Below, in pieces: positions 43,887 to 56,079 of a stretch of 64,000 nt of DNA. The notes below the pieces were generated by a model, which made no database searches, had not been told where the DNA came from, and was given only the letters and a program-made list of their open reading frames with translations. Origin of the DNA: Rutpela maculata (lineage: Eukaryota; Arthropoda; Insecta; Coleoptera; Cerambycidae); assembly GCA_936432065.2 (NCBI GenBank), contig OW386287.2, positions 88,455,688 through 88,519,687 of the forward strand. The letters run 5' to 3'. Position 1 is the stretch's first letter; each line of letters begins with the position of its first letter. The position numbers and the translations under genes were made by a program.

Positions 43887-44646
43887 CACAGGTCTGCGAG
43901 ATTTTGTTGTTGGTCAAATGAGGGTCATTTCCAAAGTAATTTTTCGCGAGGAGTCCGAATCTGACCTCAGAATTGGCCCACCACGTCAGGATTTTGAAAT
44001 ATTTGAGGTTAAGTACTTAAAAATGGCATTTTTGTCTATTTATGAGGTAATGTATAGGATTTAAAAAAATTTTCAGCTTATTTCTAATAAATGCATCATT
44101 TAGTATCATTCTTTCTCTTTAAAACAAACTGTCGAATGGTCATCTACGATGTTTCCTCGCAAAGTTATAGCCATTTTAAGGTGACATGAATTTCAAACCA
44201 TGATCCCCTACAACTCAACAATCTTAACCAAACGACTCCGAACGAATTAAGATTTAAAATAAAAAAAAAAAGAAAAAATCTCTCTCGCGAATGACTTAGT
44301 TAAGATTGTTGGGTTATAGGGGATCATGGTTTCAATCAAGTCACCTTAAAATGGCTATTACTTTACAAGGAAACATCGTAGATGACCATTCGAAAGCTTA
44401 TTTTAAAGAGGAAGGATGGGTACTAAATGGCGTATTTATTAGAAATAAGCTGAAAATTTTTTTAAATTCTATACATTACCTCAAAAGTTTGAAAAAAGCC
44501 ATTTTTTAAGTAGGTACTTAACCACAAATATTTCAAAATTCTTACGCGATGGGCCAATTCTGAAGCCAGATTCGGATTCGGAGCGAAAAATTACTTCTGA
44601 AGTGACCCTCAGCTGCCCAACAACATTCATTATTCACAGACCTGTG
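43887..44646. mobile_element. Near-complete palindromic MITE with TTA target duplication
   Basis: Two arms of about 355 bp meet near 44265. The ends CACAGGTCTG and inverted CAGACCTGTG are flanked by TTA (43884-43886 and 44647-44649), the PIF/Harbinger-type TSD. The neighbouring repeat at 43810-43820 (CATCAATTATTAAGC) shows the empty site. Matching arm words include GGGATCATGG, GATGACCATTCGA and ATGGCATTT. The frames in each arm are mirror products, not genes. Confidence 0.85.
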
Positions 44647-44735
44647 TTATTAGGCGCGGGGGTCCGCCAGTGAATTTGGTACCGGGGCCCATGATTTGAT
44701 GCGGGGGGCCTGCTCACCGCAACTGCCTTTAAAAT

Positions 44736-46185
44736 CACCAGACTTTAAGCTTTGGCGGCTCCATTACAAATAACACTCTATATATATATTTGTACAAGGC
44801 AAGACGGAGAAGATAATACAAGGCGGTGAACTATTACTAATATTACATGATTTTGTCGTTATTATATTGTGCGGAAAATATTCATTAGATGTTTACAATG
44901 TAATATTCTATCTACACAAAAGCCGCCTCTGGAATTTATCGCTGTGATCCGGGATCAATATTTATATGCATCAGTATGAGGCTAGAAAATAATAACTAAT
45001 GGTGGCGATTCGTGGGTGCCGTTTTAAATTTTCTACTCAGTATTCGAATCTGCGACCATTATTGACAATTATAAACTACCACTTTCTTAAATATTTTGCA
45101 GATTTTGCCGTAAAAGTTGAAATAAGAGCACTTTGTTCTTGATCAATTTGATGCGTTTCTATTTTCTTCACACCCTGTATATGCGACTAAATAATAATTG
45201 ATATATCATATATGAATATGATATATCAAAAACTTTTAGAAAAAGTATTACTTATGAACTAACTTTTTTCGTAAACTAATAAATAAAAAAGTATTTGCTC
45301 TTCTCCATCGCTATGTCGTAGGAGATATTGTATCAAATTAATTTTCCTTGAGGTGTCATTTTTACAAAATAGATAGAAAATAATATTATGTAAAGATTCC
45401 TAGTTGAATGTAATGCACTAAATTAATATAGAAAGCAAATCAAATAATATTACTTTAATTACTAGAAAACGTCACTAAAATTTTAATAAATACACATAAC
45501 TATCTGTAATGTAATAATTAAAAACGCAGTTGTACATTACGATATCAAATAATCAGCTGTGTGTTTGTGTGTAAATAACGCATTTCACAAGAATTACATA
45601 TTTGTGACATCACTTATTAAGTAACCTCTTTCTATAGATCTTATACACCTAATCTAGGTCAGAAGAGTTGCAAGCTAAAGATGATACAAAATTCAAAATA
45701 AAATATTTGTGGAAAGTAAAGTAAATTTTAAATTTTTATAAAATGTTCATTATTATATGTAAACATTTGATTTAATCACGAAGGTGATATGGGACTAACC
45801 ATAAATCTACGAATTCAATAATCAACAACGAATTTTCTTTGTCTCAAAAGATGTAGTTATAGAGTAAAATAGATAAACACAGCTGCATTGAATAATATAA
45901 AAAAAAATACATTAGCCTCATAACCTGTGTAATTTTACAACTGATATTAAATCCTTATTTTCTGTAATATCTCGATATAAATGTCAGATAATGTTATGAA
46001 AACAACTGAGATTTATCCCGAAAAAACTACTGGGCTATAAATTTATACTTCCATTTAAGTCATCAGAATTTTTCTCTTACAGTTAACACTTGATAATTAA
46101 ACTATAAGCAACAACAATTTTGTACAGTTATAGCAGTGCTGGCTGATCTATATAATTCACTCGGGAAAAGTGCTAAAATGAAAAG
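44736..46185. other. Featureless AT-rich DNA
   Basis: No coding frame with a domain, no tandem repeat and no element end was recognised over about 1.45 kb. Confidence 0.45.
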
Positions 46186-46188
46186 TCA

Positions 46189-46759
46189 TAGTCTAGGTGC
46201 CTGCGTACAAAAATGCAATTTATACATATCCTCGTATAACTTCTTGTACGGCATAATTGCGCCTAGTCTATCACTTTTTTCCTCTGCGAGAATTTTCGTA
46301 AACGCGGCGTTCCTCCTCGGCATGAAAAAGACGATTTTCACGCGTCGGACTGAAAAATCGGCAAATATATTTTGTCGGACAATTTGAGAAATGGATTCTA
46401 CATATATATTCTATATATTTCTACAAACTGTCCGACAAAAATTTTGGAACGTTAAGGGTGTCTACCACCCTAAACATAACATAACATAACTTTAAAACGT
46501 TTATTGATAACCAGCTGATTTCTTCAAGATTGCTTAACAAAAATATGTAGAATCCAATTTTCGAATTGTAGGACAAAATATATTTGCCGATTTTCCGGTC
46601 CGACGCGTGGAAATCGTCTTTTTCATGCCGAGGAGGAACGCCGCGTTTACGAAAATTTTCGCAGAGGAAAAAGGTGATATACTAGGCGCAATTATGCCGT
46701 ACAAGAAGTTATACGAGGGTATGTATAAATTGCATTTATGTACGCGGACACCTAGACTA
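46189..46759. mobile_element. Long-TIR MITE with possible TCA duplication
   Basis: The arms 46189-46400 and 46550-46759 match inverted at roughly 90 percent: TAGTCTAGGTG, GCATAATTGCGCCTAGT, AAACGCGGCGTTCCTCCTCG and CGGCAAATATATTTTGTC. The flanks show TCA at 46186-46188 and 46760-46762. About 150 bp of loop, no genuine ORF. Confidence 0.75.
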
Positions 46760-46873
46760 TCAATATTAGAGGATTAACGAACAACTTATCACATTTTTGA
46801 TGAACATAGTCACCTATATGCGAAATTCAAGATGGTGTCTACCACAGCCTCTAAAACAATTATAGTACAATAG

Positions 46874-47128
46874 TAGTAGCGAAACTAGATGGGACAGGGG
46901 GCACTGTGCACCTGCTTTGGAAAATCAGAGCATTTTATTAATACTCATAACATTTTTGCCCTCCGCTCACTAAAGAAATTTCATTTTGTGCCCCCGCTCA
47001 CCAAACTTTTGTTTTATCTTGCGCCCCCCGCTTATCAATTATTAGACCTGGAAAAAACTTCCCAAAGTATTTGCACCACACTGGACTGCCCCCCCCCCCC
47101 CCACCCTCAAAAGCTGGGTAAGCCACTG
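46874..47128. mobile_element. hAT MITE with TACAATAG target duplication
   Basis: The left end is TAGTAGCGAAACTAGATGGG and the inverted right end is CAGTGGCTTACCCAGCTTTT. A perfect 8-bp TSD, TACAATAG, lies at 46866-46873 and 47129-47136. The interior repeats the phrase GCTCA-C-AA with C-runs. Confidence 0.85.
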
Positions 47129-47136
47129 TACAATAG

Positions 47137-48393
47137 AAGCATAAGGTTCGTCCTAGAACAGACCAAAAAGATTATGCTACATAAGAAATAAATCTTTAAT
47201 GCGTTATTGAAAAATGTATTTACACAAGATCAATCATTACTAGCTAATCATCGGTATCGCTCATAATGACGCGGTACTGGCGTAACTGCGTACGTAACTG
47301 CGCTTGATATCGGAACATACACACAATTCTACACACACCATATCTTCGTATGCGGTCAAAGTTCTAGTTTTACAACCTTTCTTGCAGTTACACTTGCAGA
47401 TGCACAGTATCATGGTGCAAGCGAATTGGTATACATTGCCAGGACGAGTGTTCCTTCTGATTCAACAAAACAACCATATTCACTGAGCGAAGGAAGCTCT
47501 TTGAATCATGGATAATAAAGACTCCAATGTAGGTGGCAGTTGTTCAGCTTCAGCTTGCCGATTAGCGTACAAGAATCAACAAAGTACGCTTACGCGTGAG
47601 TGAACCGTTGACTTATAAATCAATGCTTTAAGTATTTAGTCACTGCACTCCAGAACCACCTTGACACATAGATCTTCCCGTAACATCGCATCCGGTGAAT
47701 GCATGCCAAGCAAGTATTTCGTCAGATCGTTTTTGGCCAAGGTTAAGACAGATTTGACCAATCAGTATACTCCACATGGCATTTTCTATATCTGTAAGTA
47801 GCGCAATGATTGAAGGCAGTCTTTTGTGAACCTGTGTCGTTAGTAATAGTAGTCTGGTACGTCTGTATCTTGGGTTTAAATGAGAACCTCAACATACCAT
47901 GTCAACTGCACTTGCTACAAGCACCATGATTGTGTCGGCTTCTCGTGACTGTACGCCCAAACAAAGAAAAAATGGCAATGTTTCCTCTTATAGTTTGCAC
48001 CTGCCATTACCATGAATTTTTTTGAGGTGGTTACTTTCCAGAACTTCCTGCAATACTTTGTTAGCTAGATGTAGAGTGAAATCCACCTTGATATTAATGT
48101 TGGAAAGAAAATCTTTCAAAGAAATATTTTGAATAACAGTATCGTCCAAAATATGGCTAGGTATCTTTCCTACAGGTTCGTTTATTTCGCACGTTCTCCT
48201 TCATAGAATGTTGAATGTATCAATCGAACATCAACCTTACCTGCCACGCAAATAAGTTTTCGGGTCAATACAACAAAGCCATTGCAAGTATAAAAATAAA
48301 AAATAGTGCTGTTTTCGATATGATGTGCACATGGTCATGTCATCAATGATCAACACATTCAACGTTGGACTATTGTTGGAGTGTTTTACTTAA

Positions 48394-48395
<2 letters not shown>
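47137..48395. other. Non-coding stretch, no repeat recognised
   Basis: Somewhat less AT-rich than its neighbours, but no open frame shows a recognisable domain. Confidence 0.4.

Positions 48396-48438
<43 letters not shown>
48396..48438. repeat. (CA)n microsatellite
   Basis: About 21 uninterrupted CA units. Confidence 0.97.
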
Positions 48439-48441
<3 letters not shown>

Positions 48442-49049
48442 CAATATTGTTGCTTGTTTCATTTGTAGTCAGTACGCCTAAGAGTTCTAACTGATGAAGC
48501 ACTTTAGCTTTGTCGTAAGGCTACTTGTCATACTTACCAATACATCAATATATCAAGTTCTGAACGATTTCTTGCTGCAATGATAGACCTCTGAAACAGG
48601 TTTTTTTCTTCCTTTACCTTGACTACCTGATCACCAACGAATCCTTTCTTTGATGCATTTGTGTATTTGTAATTTGAAAGTCTTAAATTTTACTTTTCTC
48701 GTGCTTTCATTAATAAAGTTTCGAACGGTTGCTTCCAGTCATGTCACATTTAAGAATGTCATTTGTTTGTTTATTAGTACATCATTTCTTTGGCTAAAAA
48801 GTTGTGTAAATCGGACTCGGTTTGACCAAAAGGGTTTACATACGCATTACTATGCAATCTTTGATGAGTGAATGATAAGTGTTCGTGGGGTTCCAATAGT
48901 GGTAAAACTAATAATGTTTCATCAGGAAACCAGGAATGAATTTTATAACATTTAATAAGAAATAATTAGTATATAGTTTTTATAAGATTTGAAGGGTTAT
49001 TATTAGTTTAGTTTTATATAAGAATTTAATAAGGATTTCTCAGTGCACC

Positions 49050-50257
49050 CATTGAAAAGTATTATTTACAACTATTAATTTGAAAAGTTTTCATCGGATT
49101 TCAATAGTAGTCAACCTAAAAAAGTTACAATACTTACTAAACTAAACTTACTAATACAATAGATTTCATATAATTTACATTAAAATCCATTGTAAGATTA
49201 AAATCCATTGTAAGTATATACACATTGTATTTTAGAAAACCCTCTTATTCCCATAAAAGCATAAAAGTTTTACAATAGACCTCAAGCTAAGAATATACAT
49301 TAAAAACTCATAGAATCTATAAAATTTTCGTGTTTCAAACCCCATAAAAACTTATAAATACTAATAGGCCTCGTACTGAGAATTTACATTAATATCTTTC
49401 AAATTCATATAAAAACCTATAAAACTTCGCAATTTAGTTACCATAAATACTTATAAATATACTGATAGACTTCATTCAGGGAATTTACTTTAAAACTCCA
49501 TTGCATATCCTCATAGAATTTTATAAAAACTTCGTGTTTATTATTAAAACGTGCAAGTGTTGATAGACTTCAGGCAAGGAATTTACATTCAAAACACATT
49601 TCAATAAATACTTCAAAAACTTAGACACATCTGAACCTATAAAATCTTCGTATTTCAAACACCATATAAGAACTTACTAATACTGATAGACCTCGTATGG
49701 AGAATTTTTGTTAAAAATACTTTTCAAATACATATAAAATATCTATAACACTTCATATTTCAATTACCGTGAAAACGTATAACTACTGATAGACTCCATA
49801 AAGGAAATTTACATTAAAAAACCCATTGTACACAGCAATCTTATAAAAATTTCGTATTTCATATTAATATATGCAAATGCTGATAGACCTCAGGCAAGGA
49901 ATTTACATTAAAAACACATCTCAAATAGCCACATCAAACCACATTCAGAACTTATAAAAAACTTTTTATTTCAAATACTATAAAAACTTAAATATACTAA
50001 TACATATAACTACTGATAGACTCCATATAGGTAATATACATTAAAAACCCATTGTACGCAGCAAATATTATAAAAACTTCGCATTTCCTATTAATATATG
50101 CAAATGCTGATAGACCTCAGGCAAGGAATTTACATTAAAAACACATTTCAAATAGCCGCACATCAGACCACATTTAGAACTTATAAAAAAACTATGAATT
50201 TTAAATACTATAAAAACTTACGTATACTAATAGGTTTCATACGAGGAATGTACATTT

Positions 50258-50318
<61 letters not shown>

Positions 50319-50950
50319 ATTAAAACTTATGAAAGTTTAATATTACATACTCCAGCCTCCAGTAGAGGGAGCTGTTATACATGTCGCTAATTCATATCTA
50401 ATCTAATGTGACCTAAGAAACTAGCGTGGGCTTGTTAAATTGAAAGTAAAGCTGCTAACTTATTAACTGCGTTTAGATTAGGGTTAGAACGCTAGAGGAA
50501 ACAAGGACTTTTGCAGTATTTAGTGTTTACCACTATATTACTATTGATATTTGAAATATTAATAGTAAGTAAATAATATTTACTTACCTATGTAAGTTTA
50601 TGGAATTTGGCATTAAAAATATATTTCAAATACACAACCAAAATCTGTAAAAAAAACCTATCAATACTAATAGAATTTCTATGGGAAATTTACATTCAGA
50701 ACATTATACAAACCTATAAAACCTATAGAAACTTTTAATTACATGTACTATAAAAACTCATCAATACTAATAGATATCATATGGGAATTTACACTCAAAA
50801 CACTATAAAAATCTATGAAAAATTTTAATTACATATACTATAAAAACTCATCAATACTGGTAGATACCATATGAGAATTTACAATTAAAACACATTTCAA
50901 ATACACATATCAAAAATTATAAAAACACACTACATTTATACATATACATT
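49050..50950. repeat. Degenerate tandem array of about 90-125 bp units
   Basis: More than ten units contain ATAGACCTC or variants, GGAATTTACATTAAAA, CACATTTCAAATA, then ATAAAAACTT. Two types alternate in the middle (GACTCCATA- and GACCTCAGGCAAGG-type). The right edge ends TTATAAGTTTTTATAAGG followed by a TTTTTTTGACAGGGA boundary. A (CA)n tract interrupts it. Confidence 0.75.
50260..50316. repeat. (CA)n microsatellite within the tandem array
   Basis: About 28 uninterrupted CA units replacing part of an array unit. Confidence 0.97.
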
Positions 50951-52858
50951 TTTTTTATAAGTTTTTATAAGGATTTTTTTGACAGGGATGTGTGGCATAA
51001 GTTGTAGTAATAATATAAAAGCTACTCATAAGCAGACCTCGGGAATTTTATATCTGTGACGTCATAATCAGGGTTGGCTCAGCGAGAAAATATTTTTATG
51101 CAAGTATGACACAATATATCATAACTTGTAATTTTTTTATGGAATTCCGTAATATCCAAAATTAATATGGTCAGTTTATTATAAACACTTACTCGAAGAG
51201 GAGGTATTGAGGGATGTAACATTGAACCAACACACACACACACACACACATACACATACATGTATTTTTCACTACCTATAGCGAATATAAAAGTATGTTA
51301 TTAATATTATTTGTTCTAAATGTTCTGAAGTTAAACTTCTGGAAAATCTCGAATCTACAAGTATACTGCAGCCTGAAAAGCATGAGACATTTTTGTATAC
51401 CGTCGACTCTGTATAATTTGATGCTAGGTTTGTAGATACATACATACGGCTAGATTTGTCAAAGCAATGTTTCACAATGTCGGCGGCGTCGCCTAATTAA
51501 GGGATATAATAAAACCGCATTAGTAAGAAACATAAAAGTACAGCCGAACACTGGAATCTAATGTTGACACTCGGTCAGAATTGAATGGCTTCAACACTGG
51601 AATTATAAAAGAACCAACTATGTTTTTAGGTAAATGTCACTACGTTTCACAAATGTATTAGATTTCCGATAAAACTAGGTTACGTATTAACATTTTAAAA
51701 TGAAGTAAAATTCACGTTGTTTTGTGATGCACATGGTACATGGTAGTTTTGTACCATTAATCCTCAACTTTGTTTGTTATGTATGATTTAATATTATATA
51801 AAAATGGTTTATTTTATTGGGAAATAATGTTTTATGTTGCCGGCGGCTTATTGGGTTTTTATATTTAATTATTATGGAAATATACATAATAAATGCGCCA
51901 CACATATTAAACGGGATTCAAAATTGTGTTTTTATTTGCTAGATACCTGTATTACATATTTTTGTAAGAACCATTACCGTTTTTAGGTTAAATTTATTAC
52001 CAAAAATACATTGTATCTGGCAATGATGTATATTTCACCATTTTGTCGCTTTTCTGAATGTTTTAGTAGGTGTTTGCAATATAATATTATGTCTGTTAAT
52101 GTAGGGAAATTAGCCAAAAAAGAAGGAAACCTGGACAAAATTAGTAAAAATCTGAATTTTTGCATAGACGTTCTTTGATGGGTCCAAATCCAAATCCACA
52201 AAAATCACAAAAATCCCAATATTGTAGGTCAAAATTTTTTGCAAATATCTCGCGTCCCATGCATCGGATGCCCATGAGGTCAATATGAAGGTTGTAGATA
52301 ATTTAATTATTTACAAGTTGTCTCTTTTATTTTTTCCAACCTTCTTTTTGAAATATTCAAGGTCAAAGTTTCAAAAATATGTTTTTTCGCGAATACCTCG
52401 CGCCAAAAAAATCGGACAGCAATAAAGTTAAGATGAAAGTTGTAGAGAATTCAATTATCTACAAGATTGGTATTCTACATTTAATTTCATTAAATTTAAT
52501 TTTGTAACAAAAATTCAAATTCCATTGGAATTGTATTAAAATTGGTAGTCAGGTACAGGTATTTTAGGTATAGCTGATAACAAGTTTGATGTCAAAAGTT
52601 AGAAATTCAAAATGGCGAACCCAATACGGCTGCGATTATTGCAATATTTTTGTAGATTTACATAAAATTTGATACATAGTAATTTGGGTTTCTTTGATAA
52701 TGAGTCTAATGTTATATTAAAGCTTAAAAAATCAAAAGGACGCATATTTTAGTGTGCAGAAGCTAAATAATGAGACCACTAAGATCGGTGAAAAAAAAAA
52801 AATGTCGCAAAAAAATATGAAAAAAACATCGTCCAGTTAATTGAACCTTGTTACCTAA
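50951..52858. other. AT-rich DNA with a short (CA)n and a duplicated module
   Basis: (CA)n lies at 51231-51260. At 52240-52317 and 52387-52467 two diverged copies of one module occur, sharing (A/G)AATA(T/C)CTCGCG, GAA(G/A)GTTGTAGA and AATTA(T)CTACAAG-type words. No gene is seen. Confidence 0.45.
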
Positions 52859-53479
52859 TGTAGATTTTCTATCCAAGTCACCCACAACGAAAAAAATTTG
52901 TATGTGGAAATAATTGTTTATGGAACTTTAATAATATAATATTTGAAATCCTCTAGGTGCTAGAGGGTGGTTGGTAGTGGGGGTGGATGAAGTTGAGATA
53001 AGGTTTCTGGTTCTTGTACACACACTAAATCACAATTGTTTTTCATCCCCTTTAATAATGGGATGGGGGTAGTAATGCCAACATTTTTTTGAGACCTTAG
53101 CTTCTCTTGTATATACTAAATACCAATTTTATTACCTGCTTCATTTACCTATTTACCCCAAATTTACCCCAATTTACCCCCAACCTTTCGACGGAACAAG
53201 ATGAAAATATAATCTAATTCTAGATCTCGTTAAAGTACATATGTGTATCAAATTTCAAGTCAATATCTCAAATGGTTTCAGAGTAAACGTGCGCACAAAA
53301 AAAAATATGTTACAGTCCGACAGACAGACCGACAGACCGACAGACAGACAGACAGACAGAAAATTTTTTTCGCTCAAACTTAAAATCTCGACGTTTCATG
53401 ACATTCTAAGCCTATTTGAACAATAAAAGTTTTTAAAATTTTTTTTGCCGTTACTATACTTCCACTGGATGTGGAAGTA
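52859..53479 (-). mobile_element. Interspersed HINE-like element, copy 5 (truncated)
   Basis: Flipped. The GCTGCCC end is missing and an internal piece around the GTGGGG block is deleted. The hairpin end CTTCCACTGGATGTGGAAGT is intact (53459-53478). Confidence 0.75.
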
Positions 53480-53969
53480 AAAATTGATGTCGATGTAAAG
53501 ATGAGCAAATAACGTATTGAAATGTACAATGAAAAAAGTACTTGTGTAATTTTACGTGCTTCTTCATGTAGATCTGTGACCAGTGATGGTGACTAGGATT
53601 TCACAGACTGGATGTAAAAAACCGCTGCCCAAGGAATCACTACTTCCACATCCAGATTCTCTATCCAAGTCACTCACATCGAAAAAACTTTGTATGTGGA
53701 AATAATTGTTTATGGAACTTTAACAATATAATATTTGAAATCCTCTACCCCAAAAACCCATAAAACGATACCCCACATCGGTAGTGGGGTGGGGGTGATG
53801 ATAGGGGGTGGTAGTGGGGGTGGATGAAGTAAAAAAATATTTTGAGGTTTTTGGTTCTTGTACATACACTAAATCACAATTTTTTTTCATCCCCTTTAAT
53901 AATGAGGTGGGGGTGGTAATGGGGGTGGCTAATGCCAAAAATTTTTTTGAGACCTTAGCTTCTCTTGTA

Positions 53970-54893
53970 AAGGGTGTTTTTTTTAGAAGTTTGATTTTTG
54001 AATTGGCGACACTGTTTCTAGAGACAGTTAATTCAACAACGGACAGCTGATTCGTGCTCAGTATGTTTTGCCATTTCACCATGAATAGACTTACGGCAGA
54101 ACAACGCTTGCAAATTGTGCAAATTTAGTTCGAAAATCACGGTCCAGTTCGCGAAACTTACCGTGCGCTACGTCCATTTTACGGTCGACATAATCGTCCA
54201 TCCGAGCAACTCATTCGAACAACCATGAATCGTTTTCGCACCACGCATCCTCTGATTGATAATGTACATCCGCAGAGACGTCGTACAATGCGCACCCAAG
54301 AAGTTGTTGCTGCTGTGGAGCGTAGTGTTGAGGAAGATCCGAATGAGTCGATTCGCCGTCGTGCACAGCAATTGGAGCTGTGTCCATCCACCTTATGGAA
54401 GATTTTGAGGAAAGATCTGGGTTACGAGCTTACAAGATTCAGCTCGTGCACGAAGTAAAGCCGCGTGACCATCATTTCGTCGGACGTTCGGTGAATAGGC
54501 CAAAAACAAGATTGTTCTTGATCCTCATTTTCACCAAAAAATTTTGCGTCGTGGACCTGTGAATTGGCCTCCACACCTTGGATTATTTTCTGTGGGGTTA
54601 TGTGAAGTCGCTAGTCTACGCCGATAAACCAGAGACATTAGACCATTTGGAAGCCAACATTAGACGAGTTATTGCCGACATACGGCCCCAGCTGCTCGAA
54701 AAAGTGATCGAAAATTGGACTTCCAGATTGTGCTACATTCGAGCCTGCCGCGGCACCCACATGCCCGAAATCATATTTAAGCACTAATGGCATAAAATTA
54801 TCTTTCCAATAAATTCAATGCCATGGGCGTTAGCAAGATTTTTATGTGTTTTATTTCATTTTAAAGTTCTATTCCTCTAAAAAAAACACCCTT
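53970..54893 (+). mobile_element. Tc1/mariner-like element with TA target duplication
   Basis: TIR AAGGGTGTTTTTTTTAGA at both ends (53970 and inverted at 54893), flanked by TA (53968-53969 and 54894-54895). The empty site is confirmed by other copies of the host repeat. 924 bp, internally deleted. Confidence 0.92.
54081..54787 (+). pseudogene. Mariner-type transposase remnant, catalytic core deleted
   Basis: The frame begins MNRLTAEQRLQIVQ, with a stop at about 54126. It continues in frame through the helix-turn-helix and linker (a TMNRFRTTHPLIDNVHPQRR segment) and a second HTH-like SPTLWKILRKDLG-type block near 54380-54420. It then breaks and resumes at LDYFLWGYVKSLVYADKPET (54578), ending RACRGTHMPEIIFKH before the stop at 54787. 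The segment holding the first two catalytic Asp residues is gone; the LDYFLWG block follows the usual third acidic site. Non-functional. Confidence 0.85.
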
Positions 54894-55402
54894 TATATAC
54901 TAAATACCAATTTGATGGACTCTTATCTGCTTGATTTACCCATTTACACCAAATTTACCCCAATTTACCCCCCCAACCCTTCGACGGAACAAAATGAAAA
55001 TATAATCTAGTTCCAGATCTCGTTAAAGTACCTACATATGTGTACCAAATTTCAAGTCAGTATCTTAAACGGTTCCAGAGTAAACGTTCGCACAAAAAAA
55101 GTTACAGACAGACCGACAGACAGACCTCTCAGACAGAAAATTTTTTTCGCTCAAACTTAAAATCTCGACATTTCATGACATTTTAAGCCTATTTGAACAA
55201 TAAAAATTATAAAAAAATTTTTTGTCGTTACTATACTTCCACTGGATGTGGAAGTAATACACCACTGTTGTCTATAAATTTACACGAGGGCTAGTGAATT
55301 TGCACTCAGTGTGGATAATTACATTGTGATTTAACAAGATCGGTAAAACCACATTAGGACAGGAATAAATTCGAAAGTTAAGTATTTCCATGTGGCATGT
55401 AT

Positions 55403-56079
55403 TACTTCCACATCTAGTGGAACAAAAAAATTTAAAAAAATTTTCATTGTTCATATAGGCTTAGAATGTCATGAAACGTCGAGATTTTAAGTTTGAGTGA
55501 AAAAAAGTTTTCTGTCTGTTTGTCGGTCTGTCTGTCTGTAACTTTTTGTGCGCACGTTTACTCTGGAACCGTTTGATATATTGACTTGACATTTGGTACA
55601 CATATGTACTTTAACGAGATCTACAACTAGATTATATTTTCATCTTGTTCCGTCGAAGGGTTGGGAGGAAAATTGGAGTAAATTTGGGTAAATAGGTAAA
55701 TCAAGCAGGTAAGAGTCCATAAAATTGGTATTTAGTATATACAAGAGAAGCTAAGGTCTCAAAAAAAATTTTGGCATTAGCCACCCCCATTGCCACTCCC
55801 ATTATTAAAGGGGATGAAAAAAATCGTGATTTAGTGTGTGTACAAGAACCAGAAACCTCAAAATATTTTTTTACTTCAGTCACCCCCCACTACCACCCCC
55901 ACCCTACTACCGATGTGGGGTATCGTTTTATGGGTTTTTGGGGTAGAGGATTTCAAATGTTATGTTATTAAAGTTCCATAAACAATTATTTCCACATACA
56001 ACATTTTTTCGTTGTGAGTGACTTGGTTAGAAAATCTGGATGTGGAAGTAGGTAGTGATTCCTTGGGCAGCGGTTTTTT
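55403..56079 (+). mobile_element. Interspersed HINE-like element, copy 7
   Basis: Reference orientation, TACTTCCACATCTAGTGGAA at the start and GGGCAGCGGTTTTTTT at the end. A small GTAG duplication lies near 56050. It faces copy 6 head to head, about 145 bp apart. Confidence 0.77.

Larger units (their letters stand above)
53617..55257 (-). mobile_element. Interspersed HINE-like element, copy 6, split by a mariner relic
   Basis: The left part, 53617-53969, ends ...TTCTCTTGTA. The right part resumes TATATACTAAATACC at 54894 and runs to the hairpin end at 55257. Joining them across one TA gives the sequence seen uninterrupted in other copies. Confidence 0.85.

Noticed and set aside
43837..44509. 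Frames of 67-75 codons in both halves of the palindrome at 43887-44646.
   Set aside because: They are mirror products of the two palindrome arms.
47137..48990. Possible host gene in the less repetitive stretch at 47-49 kb.
   Set aside because: No frame over 75 codons shows a domain and no splice-flanked conserved block was recognised.
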